DNA from: Nitrosomonadales bacterium
Lineage (GTDB): Bacteria; Pseudomonadota; Gammaproteobacteria; Burkholderiales; Gallionellaceae
Direction: 5' to 3'
Assembly: GCA_016218465.1 (NCBI GenBank)
Contig: JACREA010000150.1
Span: 1-7,116 of the forward strand
Length of the DNA: 7,116 nucleotides
In this document: positions 5,582 to 7,116 of the stretch, one piece after another
Numbering within the stretch: position 1 is the stretch's first letter
Layout of the letters: each line of letters opens with the position of its first letter
The notes under the pieces: model-generated
What the model was told of the DNA's origin: nothing
The model's input: only the letters and a program-made list of their open reading frames with translations
Database searches by the model: none
Made by a program: the position numbers and the translations under genes

Positions 5582-6561
5582 AAATGACTGAGCCCAAACA
5601 TTTTTCTGGTTTGGCATTGCGGGGCAAGTTGAGTCTCAACGTGCCCATGAGCAAGCACACCAGCTGGCGCGCGGGTGGTGCGGCGGAGCGCATGTATCAA
5701 CCCGCCGATCTGGATGATCTGCTGGTGTTCCTGCGCGGTTTGCTGGCTGACGAGCCGCTGTATGCGGTTGGACGGGGCAGTAATCTATTGGTGCGTGACG
5801 GCGGATTGCACGGCACGGTGTTGCTGCTGCATGGCGCGTTGAACGGCCTGCGTCTCGAAACTGACGGCAGCATCTATGCCGAAGCCGGAATTCCGGGCGC
5901 AAAACTGGCGCGCTTTGCTGCCTTGCACAACCTGTGCGGTGCGGAATTTTTCGCCGGCATCCCCGGCACGGTCGGCGGCATGCTGGCGATGAACGCCGGC
6001 TGCTATGGCAGCGAGATTTGGGAGAAGGTGCTGCGCGTGCAGACGGTAAACAAACGTGGCGAAATGCACATTCGCACGCCAGCGGATTATGAAATTGGCT
6101 ACCGACACGTCGCGTTGCTGGAGAAGGGGGAAGAGGGAAGCGGGAAGGGTAAAACCTCGGAGCGCGGCGAAGCATCCCTTCCCCAAGATGAATTCTTCGT
6201 CGCTGCATGGCTGAAATTAGAGGCGGGTGACGGCGACATTGCGCGGCAGGAAATCAAAGCGTTACTGAACAAGCGCATCGAAAGCCAGCCGTTGAATTTG
6301 CCGAATGCCGGTTCGGTATTCCGTAACCCGCAAGGCGATTACGCGGCACGCCTGATCCAGCAATGCGGTCTGAAAGGCAAACAAATCGGTGGTGCGCAGG
6401 TGTCTGAAAAACACGCCAACTTCATCGTGAACACGGGCGGTGCGACGGCGGCGGACATCGAGAATCTGATCAACGAAGTGCGAGCGGTGGTGCGGCAACA
6501 GACCGGTATCGACCTGCATCCGGAAGTAAAAGTTATTGGTGAATATGCGAATCATGAATAA
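5578..6561 (+). CDS. murB: MurB, UDP-N-acetylenolpyruvoylglucosamine reductase
   Basis: MurB is the cytoplasmic FAD enzyme that uses NADPH to reduce UDP-GlcNAc-enolpyruvate to UDP-MurNAc, which MurC then uses. The product is 327 aa. The FAD-binding part has GRGSNLL (65-71) and AGIPGTVGG (126-134) followed by MNAGCYGSE. YR (Y175, R176), S246 in NAGSVFRNP and E316 in HPEV match the substrate-binding and catalytic residues; S246 would be the proton donor. AGSVFRNP and the short length resemble type II MurB more than the E. coli type, with moderate certainty. Residues about 183-204 (KGEEGSGKGKTSERGEASLP) are a Lys/Gly/Glu-rich insert coded by a purine tract, in a loop before FFVAAWLKLE. Without it the protein is about 305 aa. 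The 3' end overlaps ddl by 8 nt. Confidence 0.96.
   Translation: MKMTEPKHFSGLALRGKLSLNVPMSKHTSWRAGGAAERMYQPADLDDLLVFLRGLLADEPLYAVGRGSNLLVRDGGLHGTVLLLHGALNGLRLETDGSIYAEAGIPGAKLARFAALHNLCGAEFFAGIPGTVGGMLAMNAGCYGSEIWEKVLRVQTVNKRGEMHIRTPADYEIGYRHVALLEKGEEGSGKGKTSERGEASLPQDEFFVAAWLKLEAGDGDIARQEIKALLNKRIESQPLNLPNAGSVFRNPQGDYAARLIQQCGLKGKQIGGAQVSEKHANFIVNTGGATAADIENLINEVRAVVRQQTGIDLHPEVKVIGEYANHE
6124..6189. repeat. In-frame purine-rich insert in murB
   Basis: A run of G and A (6121-6149) is followed by a short spacer and CCCTTCCC. GGGAAGGG (6142-6149) can pair with CCCTTCCC (6176-6183) around a 26-nt loop. The core CGGGAAGGGT (6141-6150) recurs inverted at 6588-6597 in the ddl N-terminal region, so the two may be copies of one repeat in opposite orientations. 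The match is short and low in complexity, so this is weaker than the other repeat families. Confidence 0.55.
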
Positions 6562-7116
6562 GAGCAACCCTTCTCCCTCCTCCCTTCACCCTTCCCGTTT
6601 CGGCAAAGTGGCGGTGTTGTTCGGCGGCAAATCCGCCGAGCGCGAGGTATCGCTGAAGAGCGGTGCAGCGGTGCTGGCTGCGTTGCAGCGCAGCGGGGTG
6701 GATGCGCACGCGTTCGATCCGGCAACGCGCAGCTTGCAAGAGCTTGCGGACGAGGGTTTTGAATGCGCCTTCATTGCATTGCACGGGCGTTTCGGCGAAG
6801 ACGGCACGGTGCAGGGCGCGCTGGAATTGCTGGGCATTCCCTATACCGGCAGCGGTGTGTTGGCCTCGGCGCTGGGTATGGACAAGTGGCGCACCAAGCT
6901 GGTGTGGCAGGCTGCAAAATTGCCCATCCCGGATTATGTGTTGCTGGACGAGCGCAGCGATTGGAACGCGGTGTCACAGCAACTGGGGCTGCCGCTATTC
7001 GTCAAACCAGCAAATGAAGGTTCCAGTGTTGGTATCAGCAAGGTGAAGGCGGTCGGCGATTTACGCAGCGCTTATCAGGCAGCCGCCAAGCACGACAAGC
7101 TGGTGATCGCGGAAAG
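6554..7116 (+). CDS. ddl: D-alanine--D-alanine ligase, DdlB type (5' part, cut by window end)
   Basis: Ddl joins two D-alanines with ATP to make the D-Ala-D-Ala end of the peptide stem. The frame is open from the ATG at 6554, which overlaps the murB end by 8 nt, to the window edge: 187 codons plus two bases. GKVAVLFGGKSAEREVSLKSG (start of the N-terminal domain) places E29 at the conserved substrate Glu (E. coli DdlB E15). It is followed by FIALHGRFGEDGTVQG, PYTGSGVLASALGMDK and the ATP-grasp segment FVKPANEGSSVGISKV. The C-terminal half, with its metal-binding residues, is missing. Residues 4-14 (SNPSPSSLHPS) are an extra Ser/Pro tail coded by a pyrimidine-rich repeat-like tract. No later in-frame ATG fits. 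ftsQ, ftsA and ftsZ usually follow in this cluster but lie outside the window. Confidence 0.95.
   Translation, partial: MNKSNPSPSSLHPSRFGKVAVLFGGKSAEREVSLKSGAAVLAALQRSGVDAHAFDPATRSLQELADEGFECAFIALHGRFGEDGTVQGALELLGIPYTGSGVLASALGMDKWRTKLVWQAAKLPIPDYVLLDERSDWNAVSQQLGLPLFVKPANEGSSVGISKVKAVGDLRSAYQAAAKHDKLVIAE
6568..6600. repeat. Pyrimidine-rich repeat-like tract at the 5' end of ddl
   Basis: This tract of C and T with CCCTTC, CCCTCC and CCCTTCCC blocks codes for the Ser/Pro tail before the conserved GKVAVLFGG. ACCCTTCCCG (6588-6597) is the exact reverse complement of murB 6141-6150. It resembles a partial copy of the murB insert in the other orientation. Low complexity makes chance similarity possible. 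Confidence 0.5.

Noticed and set aside
6608..6619. A downstream GTG as the ddl start, which would remove the Ser/Pro tail
   Set aside because: GTG 6605-6613 falls within KVAVLFGG, leaving too little of the first strand and no clear ribosome binding site; ATG 6554 overlaps murB like the other junctions.
51..6837. Minus-strand reading frames throughout the window
   Set aside because: All lie opposite well-identified genes, have odd composition and show no recognisable domains. The Cys/Leu-rich ones near 2718-2958 are palindrome translations.
1..7116. A novel defence, mobile or biosynthetic system in the window
   Set aside because: All full-length genes are standard dcw genes in standard order; the unusual content is limited to small repeats and the two bridging ORFs.

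Overview
This window is a stretch of a bacterial division and cell wall (dcw) cluster, with every gene on the + strand. In order it holds the 3' end of mraY, then murD, ftsW, murG, murC and murB, and the 5' part of a D-Ala-D-Ala ligase gene (ddl). The gene order, the GC-rich third positions and protein details (short MurG N-terminus, AGSVFRNP-type MurB, DdlB-like ligase) suggest a betaproteobacterium. The Nitrosomonadales/Gallionellaceae area is my best guess, but that is inference without a database search.

The genes make and export the peptidoglycan precursor. MurB and MurC supply UDP-MurNAc and add L-Ala, MurD adds D-Glu, and Ddl makes the D-Ala-D-Ala dipeptide. MraY and MurG build lipid I and lipid II at the inner membrane, and FtsW is the septal SEDS glycosyltransferase. 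All canonical catalytic motifs are readable and I see no broken gene.

The genes are packed end to end. mraY/murD and murC/murB overlap by ATGA, murD/ftsW by 13 nt and murB/ddl by 8 nt. The only two gaps are ftsW-murG and murG-murC, of about 100 nt each. Each gap holds a copy of an imperfect palindrome built from 9-nt CACAGAGnn units. In each gap a small ORF (37 and 34 codons) starts in an ATGA overlap with the upstream stop and ends in an ATGA overlap with the downstream start. If both are counted, the chain of overlapping reading frames is unbroken from mraY to ddl.

The coding genes also carry repeat-like, low-complexity in-frame segments. These are a G7/C8 hairpin in the cytoplasmic tail of FtsW, a CCTCTCCCGC/GCGGGAGAGG palindrome in both MurG and MurC (read in different frames), and a purine/pyrimidine tract in MurB and at the Ddl N-terminus (opposite orientations). 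So five consecutive essential genes and two junctions carry repeat-derived DNA, always leaving the frames open. No gene-free stretch exceeds 300 bases. There are no RNA genes, CRISPR arrays, insertion sequences or convincing promoters or terminators.
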